This document shows positions 7,476 to 15,739 of a stretch of 42,806 nt of DNA, piece by piece. The position numbers and the translations under genes are program-made. The notes under the pieces are model-generated. The model was not told where the DNA came from, searched no databases, and worked only from the letters and a program-made list of their open reading frames with translations. Each line of letters starts with the position of its first letter. The stretch's first letter is position 1. Source of the stretch: CAZTHL01 sp964613585 (GTDB lineage Bacteria > Pseudomonadota > Alphaproteobacteria > DSM-16000 > Inquilinaceae). The DNA lies in the NCBI GenBank assembly GCA_964613585.1, contig CAZTHL010000028.1:1-42806 (forward strand), in the 5' to 3' direction.

Positions 7476-8414
7476 ATGAGCATGACCGACACCACGACGG
7501 CGATAGGCGCCCGCGGCGGCCAGGCCCCGGCGGAGCCGAGACGGCGACCCCTCGGGCGCGGCCGCGCCTGGGCCCGGCGACGGCTGCAGGCCCTGCGGCA
7601 CGAGCTGGCGGCGGCGCTGCTCGGCGACCAGTACTTCGTGCAGATCCATCCCAACTGCGTGCGCACGCCCGGGACGCTGGCGCGCGTGCGCCCGGCGATC
7701 CGCCGCTACGACGGCATGGCCATGGGGGCGTCCCACCTCGTGGTGCGCGACGGCGTGCGCGTCCTCGAGCTCGTGCTGCTGCTCGACGAGGCGGCGCGGC
7801 TCGACGGCGGCGACTATGCCGAACTGGGCACCTGGCGCGGCGCCTCGGCCCGGATCCTCTTCGAGCGGCGGGCGCCGGGCACCGAGCTGCACTGCTTCGA
7901 CACCTTCGAGGGCTTCGACTTGCGCGACGTCGCCACCGAGCGCGGCCGCACCACGGTCAGGACCCGGGCCGGCCAGTTCGCCAACACCACGCTCGAGCAG
8001 GCCCGCCGCACCATCCTGGGCCGCGACGCGGCGCACGCCGACCCGCGCGACCCCAGCGGGCACGGATCGGACGTTGCCGGAGCGGGCGTTGCCGGAGCGG
8101 ACGGCGCCGGAGCGGACGGCGCCGCGCTGCACCTGCACCAGGGCTTCTTCCCGGACACCTTCGCCGGCCTCGAGCAGCGGCGCTGGCGCCTCGTGCATCT
8201 GGACGCCGACCTGTACGCGCCGACGCGGGCGGCATTGGAGCGCTTCTGGCCGCGGATGGTGCCGGGCGGCATTCTCCTGGTGCACGACTACAACAGCCAC
8301 TTCGCCGGCACCCGCCAGGCCGTGGACGAGTACTTCGCGCCGCTCGGCCTCGACCCGGTGCCGCTGTGCGACAAGGCCGGCAGCGTCGTCCTGCGCAAGC
8401 CGCGGCAGGGGTAG
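7476..8414 (+). CDS. TylF/macrocin-O-methyltransferase-like SAM methyltransferase
   Basis: 312-aa class I SAM-dependent methyltransferase of the TylF type, which methylates hydroxyls on sugars or natural products. The SAM-binding motif is YAELGTWRGASARIL, followed by LHCFDTFEGFDLRD. The metal-binding segment is VHLDADLYAPTRAALERFWP with MVPGGILLVHDYNSHFAGTR, as expected for the divalent-metal-dependent members. The start at 7476 follows GAGGGCAGG; the open frame extends upstream without support. A run of 15-bp repeats inserts an Ala/Gly/Asp-rich linker before the second half. It stands alone, so the substrate is unknown. Confidence 0.85.
   Translation: MSMTDTTTAIGARGGQAPAEPRRRPLGRGRAWARRRLQALRHELAAALLGDQYFVQIHPNCVRTPGTLARVRPAIRRYDGMAMGASHLVVRDGVRVLELVLLLDEAARLDGGDYAELGTWRGASARILFERRAPGTELHCFDTFEGFDLRDVATERGRTTVRTRAGQFANTTLEQARRTILGRDAAHADPRDPSGHGSDVAGAGVAGADGAGADGAALHLHQGFFPDTFAGLEQRRWRLVHLDADLYAPTRAALERFWPRMVPGGILLVHDYNSHFAGTRQAVDEYFAPLGLDPVPLCDKAGSVVLRKPRQG
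8070..8126. repeat. 15-bp in-frame tandem repeat inside methyltransferase gene
   Basis: Nearly four copies of GACGTTGCCGGAGCG (later units GACGGCGCCGGAGCG), coding for a (D/G)VAGA-(D)GAGA linker. The unit length is a multiple of three, so copy-number change would keep the frame. Confidence 0.8.
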
Positions 8415-8506
8415 GACAGGGGCGGCACGGGGGCGGGCCGCCCGCGCGTGCCGCGGCCGACGGGAGGCCGGTCGTGCCACCGGGCCCGATCGCGCCGGCC
8501 CCCGGA

Positions 8507-8764
8507 TCACGGCGTCAGGCCGCCACGCTCCTCCCCACGGCGCGCCGTGAAGCCCGGCGCGCCGCGCCAAGGCTCGGCCGGCTCCCCACCGGGGCGCCGG
8601 TCAAGCACGGCGCACGGATCCTTCAGGGTCCAGCGCGGCGAATCGAGCCATGCCTTGCGCAGCAGCTCCACGCCGGCCCGCAGGGCGTCGTCGACCGAGG
8701 CAAACCGTCCGTCGGCGACCGCCACCTTCAGCCAGGTCTCCTGATCCGGGGTCAGGTCGACCAC
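8507..8764 (-). CDS. ParD-like antitoxin remnant, orphan
   Basis: Residues VVDLTPDQETWLKVAVADGR then FASVDDALRAGVELL match the ParD/CopG-type ribbon-helix-helix antitoxin pattern (LTPxxExWL...V..GRFAS..DALR.GVELL). No ParE toxin gene is present on either side. The frame stays open upstream into the truncated patatin copy, so the start is uncertain; the GTG at 8764 is the most sensible. The last 40 residues (DRRPGGEPAEPWRGAP...) are low-complexity. It could be a real orphan antitoxin-like regulator or the tail of a decayed toxin-antitoxin pair. Confidence 0.45.
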   Translation of the reverse strand: MVDLTPDQETWLKVAVADGRFASVDDALRAGVELLRKAWLDSPRWTLKDPCAVLDRRPGGEPAEPWRGAPGFTARRGEERGGLTP

Positions 8765-9004
8765 CCCCGGAGCATCAGCGGAGGCCAAGGGATGACAGTG
8801 GCTGAAGGCCGTGCGGCAGAAGGCCGTGCGGCTGCATGGTCGGCGCTCTGGCGTGGGCGCGGCCGCGTGCCGGAGCTGCGTGTCGTCGCATCCGGGGGCG
8901 GGTCCGGGCTCGGGTCGGAGCGGAGCCGCCGCCGGCGCTGTGCTCGATCGCGATCCCGAGGCCCGCGACCCGGCGTCAACCGGGGGCGATAAGGATCCCG
9001 GCAG

Positions 9005-9508
9005 GTCCTCGCGGCCGCGGCCGCGGCTGATGTACTTGCGGTCGGCGTCGGCACCCAGATGCGCCGGGCGCAGGCTCTCCTCCAGCACCCAGGTCACGTC
9101 GAAGGTCGATGTCACGCCGACGTCGCCAAAGTGACGCTCGAGCCAACGCTCGGCCGCGGCGCGCCCCTTGTCGCGCAGGTAGGTGAGGAACGCCCACTCG
9201 GCGTTCATCTTGCTGGAGACGTCGAGGGCCGTCATGGTGTCGGTGTCGCCGATCATGTGGATGCGCGCATCCCAGTATTCCTGGCGGTCCAGGTTCTCGT
9301 GGATGATCAGCTCCCACAGCAGGACGATCGAGCGCAGCTCCTTGACCAGGCTGGCGTTGAAGGTGATCTCGTTCAGGCGATTCAGGATATCCGCGGCCGT
9401 GCGCGGCACGTCCGGGCGATGCATCGGGTTGATCTGGATGAGGATGCAGTCGCGCGCGTCGCACTCGTCGACCAGCGGGAACAGGGCCGGGTTGGGCCGG
9501 GCGTTCAC
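9005..9508 (-). pseudogene. Truncated second copy of the patatin gene
   Basis: Paralogue of the intact patatin at 11231-12322, starting exactly at the residue equivalent to Asn201 (NPALFPLVDECD) and matching to near its C-terminus (SLRPAHLGADADRKYI), with mostly conservative differences. It lacks the oxyanion loop, the GTSAG nucleophile serine and the DGG aspartate, so it cannot be a lipase. The frame then runs on into unrelated low-complexity sequence and a ParD-like segment. The sharp homology start identifies a duplication breakpoint next to an intergenic palindromic element. Confidence 0.85.
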
Positions 9509-9621
9509 AATCGCGCTGGGCCGGGCGCCCGCCCGGCCCGCCGATCCGCTCCGGCGCGGCTCCGCCCCGGCCGTCGGCCTCGTGGTCCGCCCTCATGGCG
9601 CCGAGCCAAGGACGGCTGTTG

Positions 9622-9684
9622 AAGCGTTTCCGGCTCAAGCGGGATCGCCGGCCGCTCCCCGATTCCGCGTCAGGCGGAAACGTT
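9622..9684. repeat. Dispersed palindromic element (full dyad)
   Basis: Left arm AAGCGTTTCCGGCTCAAGCG (9622-9641) and right arm CCGCGTCAGGCGGAAACG (9665-9682) form an imperfect inverted repeat. Similar sequences occur at 14193, 17980 and 30193. It sits between the truncated patatin copy and the 3' end of the permease gene; REP-like. Confidence 0.65.
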
Positions 9685-9767
9685 CCGGCCGGTCGCCAAG
9701 GCGCGCCCGGTCGGCCGAGGTGCCGGACGCGCCGCTGTGGGGCACGACCCCGGCGTGCCGGGCGGCA

Positions 9768-11225
9768 TCAGAACCCGCCGAGCAGGCTGGCCAGGGCGAT
9801 GATGGTCACCAGCGCCAGGATCGGGATGACGATGGCGACCATGAAGATGTTGCCGTAGGCGTCCTTGTGGCCGAGCCGGCAGATGCTGAGCAGGGTGATC
9901 ACGGCGCCGTTGTGCGGCAGCGAGTCGAGGGTGCCGGCGGCCACGGCGGTGACCCGGTGCATCGCCTCGAGCGACGTGCCGGTCTCCTGGGCGAGCTGCA
10001 CGTAGGTCGGGCCCAGCGACTCGAGCGCGATGGTCATGCCGCCCGAGGCCGAGCCGGTCATCGCCGCCAGCACGTTGACCGCCACGGCGAGCGAGATCAG
10101 CGGGTTGCCGCCGCCGATGCCGAGCACCGCGTCGCGCACCAGGTCGAAGGCGGGCAGCGCGGCCACCACCGCGCCGAAGCCGACCAGGCTGGCGGTGTTG
10201 AAGATCGGCAGCACCGCGGCGTCGGCGCCGCGGTCGACCGAGGTCTTGAGGCTGGCCAGGCGGCGCCAGCCGGTGGCGATCAGTAAGACGATCGAGCAGA
10301 CCAGCGCGACGATGATCGCCCACAGGCCACGCACGCTCTCCAGCGTGGTGGCGCCGAACTCGGGCTCGGCCAGGAAGCCGGTGTCGAGCCGCGGCAGGAC
10401 CAGCTCGACGAAGGCGAAGTTGACCGCCACCACCAGTACCACCGGCGCGATGGCGAGCCAGAACGGCGGCCGCGACGGCGCCGGCGGGTGCCCGGGCTCG
10501 ACCTCGGCCAGGTCGAAGGACTCGGCCGGGGCGGCGCGGTCGCGCAGGGCGTGGTCGGGCTCCGGCAGCGCGTCGGCATGGTCGCCGTAGCCCTCGCCGC
10601 GGGCGCGGGCGCGGGCCTGCTGCCGGTTCAGCCACAGGGTGCCGAGCGCCAGCATGACCAGGCCGCCGATGATGCCGAGGCCGGGCGCGGCGAAGGCGGT
10701 GGTGCCGAAGAACGGCATCGGGATGGCGTTCTGGATCGCCGGCGTGCCGGGCAGCGCCGACATGGTGAAGGTGAAGGCGCCCAGGGCGAGCGTTGCCGGG
10801 ATCAGCCGCTTCGGGATGTCGGCCTGGCGGAACAACGAGGCGGCGATCGGGAACACGGCGAAGGCGACGACGAACAGCGAGACGCCGCCGTAGGTCAGCA
10901 CCGCGCAGCACAGGACCACGGCGAGGATCGCGCGGGCCGGCCCGAGCCAGCCGATCACCGTCTCGGCGATCGCCTGGGCCGAGCCGCTGTCGTCCATCAG
11001 CTTGCCGAAGATGGCGCCCAGCAGGAACAACGGGAAGAAGGCGACGATGAAGTCGCCGGCGCTAACCATGAAGATCTGGGTGTAGGATCCCAGGATCGGC
11101 AGGCCGCCGGCGATCAGCACCGCCAGCGTCGCCATCAGCGGGCCCAGCACCAGTACCGTGACGCCGCGGAAGGCGAGCAGCATCAGCAGCGCCAGCGCGA
11201 CCAGGATGCCGGCAATGCCGACCAT
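9768..11225 (-). CDS. GntP-family permease
   Basis: 485-aa polytopic inner-membrane symporter of the gluconate:H+ (GntP) family, importing small organic acids such as gluconate or hydroxy acids. About a dozen hydrophobic helices are visible (GIAGILVALALLMLLAFRGV first, IVIPILALVTIIALASLL last), with the conserved FFPLFLLGAIFGKLMDDSGS and GSASGGMTIALESL segments. A charged cytoplasmic loop lies at about residues 205-250. The ATG at 11225 is preceded by GGGAGGAG at good distance, better than the in-frame GTG at 11234. It begins just after the patatin stop, so the two form an operon. In some alphaproteobacteria a patatin and a GntP permease flank 3-hydroxybutyrate dehydrogenase; that enzyme is absent here. 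Confidence 0.88.
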   Translation of the reverse strand: MVGIAGILVALALLMLLAFRGVTVLVLGPLMATLAVLIAGGLPILGSYTQIFMVSAGDFIVAFFPLFLLGAIFGKLMDDSGSAQAIAETVIGWLGPARAILAVVLCCAVLTYGGVSLFVVAFAVFPIAASLFRQADIPKRLIPATLALGAFTFTMSALPGTPAIQNAIPMPFFGTTAFAAPGLGIIGGLVMLALGTLWLNRQQARARARGEGYGDHADALPEPDHALRDRAAPAESFDLAEVEPGHPPAPSRPPFWLAIAPVVLVVAVNFAFVELVLPRLDTGFLAEPEFGATTLESVRGLWAIIVALVCSIVLLIATGWRRLASLKTSVDRGADAAVLPIFNTASLVGFGAVVAALPAFDLVRDAVLGIGGGNPLISLAVAVNVLAAMTGSASGGMTIALESLGPTYVQLAQETGTSLEAMHRVTAVAAGTLDSLPHNGAVITLLSICRLGHKDAYGNIFMVAIVIPILALVTIIALASLLGGF

Positions 11226-11230
11226 GGCGC

Positions 11231-12322
11231 TCACTCCTCCCCGCCGCGGACGCGGCGCAGATAGCCGCGGTCGGCCTCCTCGCCGAGATGCGCCGGGCGC
11301 AGGCTCTCCTCCAGCACCCAGGACACGTCGAAGGTCGAGCGCACGCCGATGTCGTCATAGTGCGCCGCGAGCCAGCGCTCCGCCGCGGCGCGCCCCTTGT
11401 CGCGCAGGTAGGTGAGGAACGCCCACTCGGCGTTCATCTTGCTGGAGACGCCCAGGGCCTCCATGGTGTCGGTGTCGCCGATCACGTGGATGCGCGCGTC
11501 GCGGTATTCCTGGCGGTCCAGGTTCTCGTGGGTGATCAGCTCCCACAGCAGGACGATCGAGCGCAGCTCCTTGATCAGGCTGGCATTGAAGGTGATCTCG
11601 TTGAGCCGGTTCTGGATGTCCCGGGCCGATCTCGGGACCTCCGGCCGGTACAGGGGGTTGATCTGGATGAGGATGCAGTCGCGCGAGTCGCACTCGTCGA
11701 CCAGCGGGAACAGGGCCGGGTTGCCCATGAAGCCGCCGTCCCAGTAGGCCTCGCCGTCGATCTCCACGGCCTTGTAGAGCGTCGGCAGGCAGGCCGAGGC
11801 CATGACCGTGTCGACGCTGTGGTGCGGCCGGCGGAACACCTTGGGCCGGCCGGTGCGCACGTTGGTGGCCGTCAGGAACAGCTTGGGCGCGGCCTCGCCG
11901 TTGACGTTGGCGAAGTCGATGGTCTCGGCGACGATGTCGCGCAGCGGGTTGATATCGAACGGGTTGAGGTCGTAGGGCGAGAGCAGGCGCGAGGACAGGT
12001 CGGCCAGCAGGTAGGTCGGCGAGGCGTCCAGGCTCCAGCGACCCATGAACCTGTCGACCAGCGAGCGGCGGATCGGGCTGAAGCGGGCGGCGTCGCTGGT
12101 GGCGGCCCAGAAGCGCTCGAGCTGCCGGCGCGCCCCCTCGTTGCCGCCGCGCGCCAGGCCGTCGGCCAGCGCCACGGCGTTCATGGCGCCGGCCGAGGTG
12201 CCGCTCACCCCCTCGATCCGGAGGCGGCCGTCCTCGAGCATCCGGTCGAGGACGCCCCAGGTGAAGGCGCCGTGCGCGCCGCCGCCCTGCAGCGCCAGCT
12301 CGATCACCTTCGTCTCAGCCAT
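11231..12322 (-). CDS. Patatin-like phospholipase
   Basis: 363-aa serine acyl hydrolase with the Ser-Asp dyad of patatins. The oxyanion loop is GGGAHGAF (13-20), the nucleophile elbow GTSAG (41-45, Ser43) and the catalytic Asp195 is in DGGFMGN. It may hydrolyse phospholipids or polyhydroxyalkanoate-related esters. The ATG at 12322 has a strong GGAGG 11 nt upstream. Its stop is followed at once by the gntP-like permease, so the two are co-transcribed. A C-terminal duplicate of this gene lies 1.7 kb downstream, beyond the permease. Confidence 0.9.
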   Translation of the reverse strand: MAETKVIELALQGGGAHGAFTWGVLDRMLEDGRLRIEGVSGTSAGAMNAVALADGLARGGNEGARRQLERFWAATSDAARFSPIRRSLVDRFMGRWSLDASPTYLLADLSSRLLSPYDLNPFDINPLRDIVAETIDFANVNGEAAPKLFLTATNVRTGRPKVFRRPHHSVDTVMASACLPTLYKAVEIDGEAYWDGGFMGNPALFPLVDECDSRDCILIQINPLYRPEVPRSARDIQNRLNEITFNASLIKELRSIVLLWELITHENLDRQEYRDARIHVIGDTDTMEALGVSSKMNAEWAFLTYLRDKGRAAAERWLAAHYDDIGVRSTFDVSWVLEESLRPAHLGEEADRGYLRRVRGGEE

Positions 12323-12365
12323 GGCGTGCGGCCTCCTTCAGCGTCGGGACAGGGTCGGGCGGCCA

Positions 12366-12396
12366 CGCCCGACCGCCCCGGTTAGGAGGTCGGGCG
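12366..12396 (-). terminator. Hairpin between GNAT and patatin genes
   Basis: Perfect 9-bp inverted repeat CGCCCGACC / GGTCGGGCG with a 13-nt loop, downstream of the minus-strand acetyltransferase and upstream of the patatin start. It lacks a T-run, so it may be a weak terminator or an attenuating leader hairpin. Confidence 0.4.
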
Positions 12397-12473
12397 CCCG
12401 CCGCTTCGTTCCCGACATGGGTGCGCCATATCCGTTCGGCTGACAACGGCTCGCCCGCGCCCCGGCGACCGGC

Positions 12474-13037
12474 TCAGGCGGCGGCGCGGCCGGCCGGCAG
12501 CACGGCGCGGTGCCAGGTGTCGACCAGGGCCACGGTCCAGACCGCCATGTCGTCGAGCAGCTCCTGCCAGTAGGACAGCGGGGTCGGTGCCGGCACCGGC
12601 ACGTCGGACTGCACCTCGATCGGGTCGAAGTCGAGGGCGCCGGCGAAGCGGCGGGTGATTCGCTGCATGCGGCGGTTGTTGGGCAGGCACAGGAAGCTGA
12701 GCCGCGCCAGGCCGCGATTCTGCGCGTGCAGAAGCGCCCGGCGCACCAGCTCGGTGCCGACCCCCTGGCCCTGCAGCCCGGGCTCGACGCTGACCGCGAC
12801 CTCGGCGCCGCGCCCGTCATCGGCGAGGCACAGCTCGACCGCCGCGCGCACGCCGGTCTCGTCGACGGCGGCGAGGATGCGGGTGCGCGCCCAATCGAGC
12901 CGGTCCAGATGGCGGTCGATGGCCTCCGGCGTCATGGCGCCGTGGAAGCGGGCGCGCCGATCCACCGGCGACAGCCGCAGCAGGTGAAGCCGGTACGCGT
13001 CGGCGTCCGACGGCCAGATCCGGCGGTACAGCAGCAT
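12474..13037 (-). CDS. GNAT-family N-acetyltransferase
   Basis: 187-aa acetyltransferase. The acetyl-CoA-binding motif A is VSVEPGLQGQGVGTELVRRA (Q/RxxGxG/A as QGQGVG), followed by HAQNRGLARLSFLCLPNNRR, the usual beta-4 to alpha-4 segment. The N-terminus (LLYRRIWPSDADAYRLHLLR) carries the 'R.hhxxDA' start typical of the fold. The C-terminal 50 residues are extra and partly hydrophobic. Substrate unknown. It starts a minus-strand run whose next gene is the patatin, separated by a hairpin. Confidence 0.85.
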   Translation of the reverse strand: MLLYRRIWPSDADAYRLHLLRLSPVDRRARFHGAMTPEAIDRHLDRLDWARTRILAAVDETGVRAAVELCLADDGRGAEVAVSVEPGLQGQGVGTELVRRALLHAQNRGLARLSFLCLPNNRRMQRITRRFAGALDFDPIEVQSDVPVPAPTPLSYWQELLDDMAVWTVALVDTWHRAVLPAGRAAA

Positions 13038-13397
13038 GGTCGAGAGGCCCTTTCATCACCGTCCTGCAACGAAGTCGGGCGCTTGTCTCGGAACGTCTCC
13101 CCTGAGGCTTTTGACCCTTATTTAATTGCCCGGTGCAAATGTGCGTCGTGTAAAGTGAAGGAGCGATTAAGAGAATCGCCTCGTGCGGCGAATCTGCCGC
13201 AGCGCAGCATGGCGCCCGGCGACGCCCGCCGCTTGGCAGCCCGTGCGTCCGCTGGCTAATGTGGCGCCGTCCGCTCGGGCAACCGGCCGGCGCCTCGGTG
13301 GGGCCGCGGCGCCGGCCCGGCGGACCGGCGGGGATATCGTGCCGGGCGGCCGCGGGCGCGGCGGTCTCGAGCGTGGAGGTGGCGTCGGGCCGGGCCG
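13038..13397. other. Divergent promoter region
   Basis: 360 bp between divergent genes. The central part (13105-13180) is AT-richer than the window (TTGACCCTTATTTAATTGCC), which suits promoters in both directions. GCGATT and AATCGC (13163-13179) form a small inverted repeat. No gene seen; the 200 bp before the next start are nearly pure GC. Confidence 0.4.
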
Positions 13398-14147
13398 ATG
13401 ACGATCTTTGGCAAGATACTGGGCGGGGCGGCCGGATTCGCGCTCGGCGGGCCTCTGGGCGCGCTGCTCGGCACCGGCGTCGGCCACGCCGTCGACCAGC
13501 TGCGCGGCGGGGCGGGCGGCCTCTTGGCGGGCGGCGCCGGGGCCGACAACACGCGCAAGCTCGCCTTCACGGTCGGCGTGATCGCGCTCGGCGCCAAGAT
13601 GGCCAAGGCCGACGGCCGGGTCACCGAGGACGAGGTGTCGGCCTTCGAGCAGGTGTTCCGGGTGCCGCCGGAGCAGCGCCGCCAGGTTGCCCGGCTGTTC
13701 AACCAGGCGCGCCGGGACACCTTCGGCTTCGAGGCCTATGCCCGGCAGATCGCCGCGCTGTTCGAGCCGCGCTCGGCGGTGCTCGAGGAGCTGCTGCAGT
13801 GCCTGTTCCACATCGCCCGCGCCGACGGCCGGGTGGATGAGCAGGAGCTCGACTATCTCCGGCGGGTGGCGGCGATCTTCGGCTTCGGCGAGGCGGACCT
13901 GCGGCGCATGCGCGCGGCCGAGGAGGCGCCGGGCGCGGCCGATCCCCATGCCGTGCTCGGGGTGTCGCCCGAGGCCGACGCGGCGACGGTCAAGGCGGCC
14001 TATCGCCGGCTGATCCGGGAGAATCATCCGGACACGCTGATCGCTCAAGGCATGCCGGAGGAATTCGTCGCGGTCGCCAACGACAAGATGGCGGCGATCA
14101 ACGCGGCCTATGAGGCGATCGAGCGGCAGTGGTCGGCCGGATCCTGA
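13398..14147 (+). CDS. DjlA-like co-chaperone: TerB domain plus C-terminal J domain
   Basis: 249-aa protein. Residues 1-45 are a Gly-rich hydrophobic segment (GGAAGFALGGPLGALLGTGV) that could be a membrane hairpin or anchor. Residues about 53-165 form a TerB-like helical domain with two acidic repeats, AKADGRVTEDEV and ARADGRVDEQEL. Residues about 182-245 are a DnaJ domain with the diagnostic HPD (ENHPD), which stimulates DnaK ATPase. This order matches the DjlA family. It stands alone in a 5'-divergent arrangement with the acetyltransferase gene and convergent with the next gene. Confidence 0.9.
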   Translation: MTIFGKILGGAAGFALGGPLGALLGTGVGHAVDQLRGGAGGLLAGGAGADNTRKLAFTVGVIALGAKMAKADGRVTEDEVSAFEQVFRVPPEQRRQVARLFNQARRDTFGFEAYARQIAALFEPRSAVLEELLQCLFHIARADGRVDEQELDYLRRVAAIFGFGEADLRRMRAAEEAPGAADPHAVLGVSPEADAATVKAAYRRLIRENHPDTLIAQGMPEEFVAVANDKMAAINAAYEAIERQWSAGS

Positions 14148-14192
14148 GCGTCAGCGGCCGGCGGACCCGTCAGCGGTCGCCGCGGGCCGGTG

Positions 14193-14220
14193 CCGATCCC
14201 GCCTGACGCGGAAGCGCCCT
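14193..14220. repeat. Dispersed palindromic element (half site)
   Basis: CGATCCCGCCTGACGCGGAA then GCGC, matching one arm of the dyad at 9622. It lies in the convergent 3' gap and just touches the stop codon of the next minus-strand gene. Confidence 0.5.
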
Positions 14221-14470
14221 AGTCGGGCTCGCCGCGGCGGGCGGCGGGGAGCCCGGGTCGCGGCCGCCGCGTCAGGCTGACGCCGCGCGGCGTCACCGGG
14301 TCCGGGCGCAGAACGAAGGTGGCGCAGACATCGTTGTGGAAGCGGTCGATGTCGCGCGCCAGCGCCTCGAGCCGGTCGGCCATGTCGAGCAGGGCGAGGT
14401 TGCCCTCGCGCTCGCCGCGCTCGCGGATCTCCTGGGCGGCGACCCGGGCATTGGCGGCGACACGCTCCAT
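14219..14470 (-). CDS. Small helical hypothetical protein (83 aa)
   Basis: Begins MERVAANARVAAQEIRERGE with a GAGGAGG ribosome-binding site 8 nt upstream of the ATG at 14470. Residues 1-55 are strongly helical and charged (LLDMADRLEALARDIDRFHN), likely a coiled-coil or helix bundle; the last 25 are Arg/Pro-rich. It starts 45 bp after the stop of the TetR-type regulator on the same strand and may be co-transcribed with it. Function not recognised. Confidence 0.65.
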   Translation of the reverse strand: MERVAANARVAAQEIRERGEREGNLALLDMADRLEALARDIDRFHNDVCATFVLRPDPVTPRGVSLTRRPRPGLPAARRGEPD

Positions 14471-14514
14471 GGCAAGCCTCCTCGGTCGGGAACGGCCGGC
14501 CCGGCGGCCGCGGC

Positions 14515-15132
14515 TCAGGCCCGCTGGGCCTCCGGCATGGACGCTGGCGGGGACGGCGGCGCCGACGGCTGCAGCCGGCGCACGTTGAAGAGCTGGCCGG
14601 CGATCAGCTTGGCCTCCGCCACGGCCGACGCCTCGGTGCCGACCAGTGACTGCGCCAGCACGCCGTCGATGAGCAGCATCCACTGTCGCACCAGGGTGTG
14701 CGGATCGGGCATGTCGGACGCGGCGGCCAGCGCCAGGAGATAGTCGCTGAGCGCCGCGCGGTAGTGCACGGCGGCACGGTGGACCGGATCATCGGCGTCG
14801 CGAAACTCGGCGGCGGCGATCAGCCAGAGGCTGCCGCGCGCTTCGGGCCGGGCCATGTAATGGCCGAGCGCGTCGAAGACGGCGAGCAGGCGGCCGCGCG
14901 GATCCGGGGCCCGCGCCTCCACCTCGCTGCGCAGCCAGTCCCAGAAGCGGGCGTCCTCGAGGGCAAGCACCGCCAGGATCAGATCCTGCTTCGAGCGGAA
15001 ATGATTATATAGCGTCATCTTCGCGACACCTGCCCGTGCCAGCACCCGGTCGATTCCGGTTGCCCGGAATCCTTCCTGCTGGAAAAGCTTCAGCGCCGTG
15101 TCGACGAGATGATCGCGGCGGTGACTCGCCAT
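14515..15132 (-). CDS. TetR/AcrR-family transcriptional repressor
   Basis: 205-aa repressor with an N-terminal helix-turn-helix: VDTALKLFQQEGFRATGIDR then VLARAGVAKMTLYNHFRSKQ (residues about 10-50), the TetR signature. The C-terminal ligand-binding part (residues 60-190) resembles the TetR_C families that sense hydrophobic small molecules. A 16-bp perfect TetR-type dyad exists 415 bp upstream, at a strong promoter pointing away, and is a candidate target. No efflux pump or reductase gene is adjacent, so the original regulated gene may have been lost. Confidence 0.9.
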   Translation of the reverse strand: MASHRRDHLVDTALKLFQQEGFRATGIDRVLARAGVAKMTLYNHFRSKQDLILAVLALEDARFWDWLRSEVEARAPDPRGRLLAVFDALGHYMARPEARGSLWLIAAAEFRDADDPVHRAAVHYRAALSDYLLALAAASDMPDPHTLVRQWMLLIDGVLAQSLVGTEASAVAEAKLIAGQLFNVRRLQPSAPPSPPASMPEAQRA

Positions 15133-15739
15133 GTGCCGCGCGCCCCTTCCTTTCTCAGCGGGTCCGTGCCGTCAACTACCAAGATCGGTGGGATCGGACC
15201 GGGGCGTCAAGCGCGGCGAGGTAGATATCGGGGCTGATCGCCAACGAAAAGTTAATAAAGCGTTAACGCGACGGGATCTTGCAGTAAGCCAAGGCAGGAA
15301 GGCGCTCTTGTCTCAGAAACGCCTTATTGCTGTCGGGCACTGGCTGCCCTGTGCCGGCAGGTGAGGCGGGCGGCCACTGTGTCTCGTCGACCGGTATCCA
15401 TGCTTATGCGGCGATCAGGCGGCATGACCTAAGGACTCGTCAAATGATGCGTCAGTGGCGCATCGCGCTTTATCGGTGCCTGTCTCGAGACGTCTTTCAG
15501 CTTTCTTGGATTGACAGCCCGGCACCGAGACTTATATCGTTCATAAGACAGACTGGTCTGTCAATGGCGGTTTGAATGCTTGCTGCTCCGGCGTCAGGTC
15601 ATCGACCGTAAGGTCTTTTCAACGCGCTTGACGACCACCAGCCTGGAGGGGCGTCGGCGGCGTGCCGGTCCTGTCTATGTGTTCCATGCGGGAGCCCTGC
15701 CGGCGAGCGAAGGCCGGCGCGGGTTGCTGGGAGAAGAGG
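15133..15739. other. Intergenic stretch holding a regulated promoter
   Basis: About 600 bp without a convincing gene and with lower GC than its neighbours. It contains GTTAATAAAGCGTTAAC (15251-15267, arms GTTAA/TTAAC) and the promoter-operator at 15511-15562. Downstream of that promoter an 11-codon frame from ATG 15576 (MLAAPASGHRP) is the first possible translation start. The next supported gene opens at 15740. Confidence 0.4.
15511..15562 (+). promoter_or_regulatory. Sigma70-like promoter with TetR-type operator
   Basis: TTGACA (15511-15516), 16-bp spacer, TATATC (15533-15538), then at the expected transcription start a perfect inverted repeat GACAGAC-TG-GTCTGTC (15547-15562). The dyad form (GACxGxC...GxCxGTC, 2-bp centre) is typical of TetR/AcrR-family sites. 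It points toward the 15740 gene; the nearest TetR-type gene lies 415 bp away in the opposite direction. Confidence 0.7.

Noticed and set aside
8507..9508. Single 333-residue fusion of patatin C-terminus and ParD-like domain
   Set aside because: The joining 80 residues are low-complexity and the patatin part begins abruptly at a duplication breakpoint; treated as a pseudogene plus a possible small gene.
13167..14048. 293-codon minus-strand frame opposite the J-domain gene
   Set aside because: Shadow of the TerB/J-domain gene in GC-rich DNA; no domain on the minus strand.
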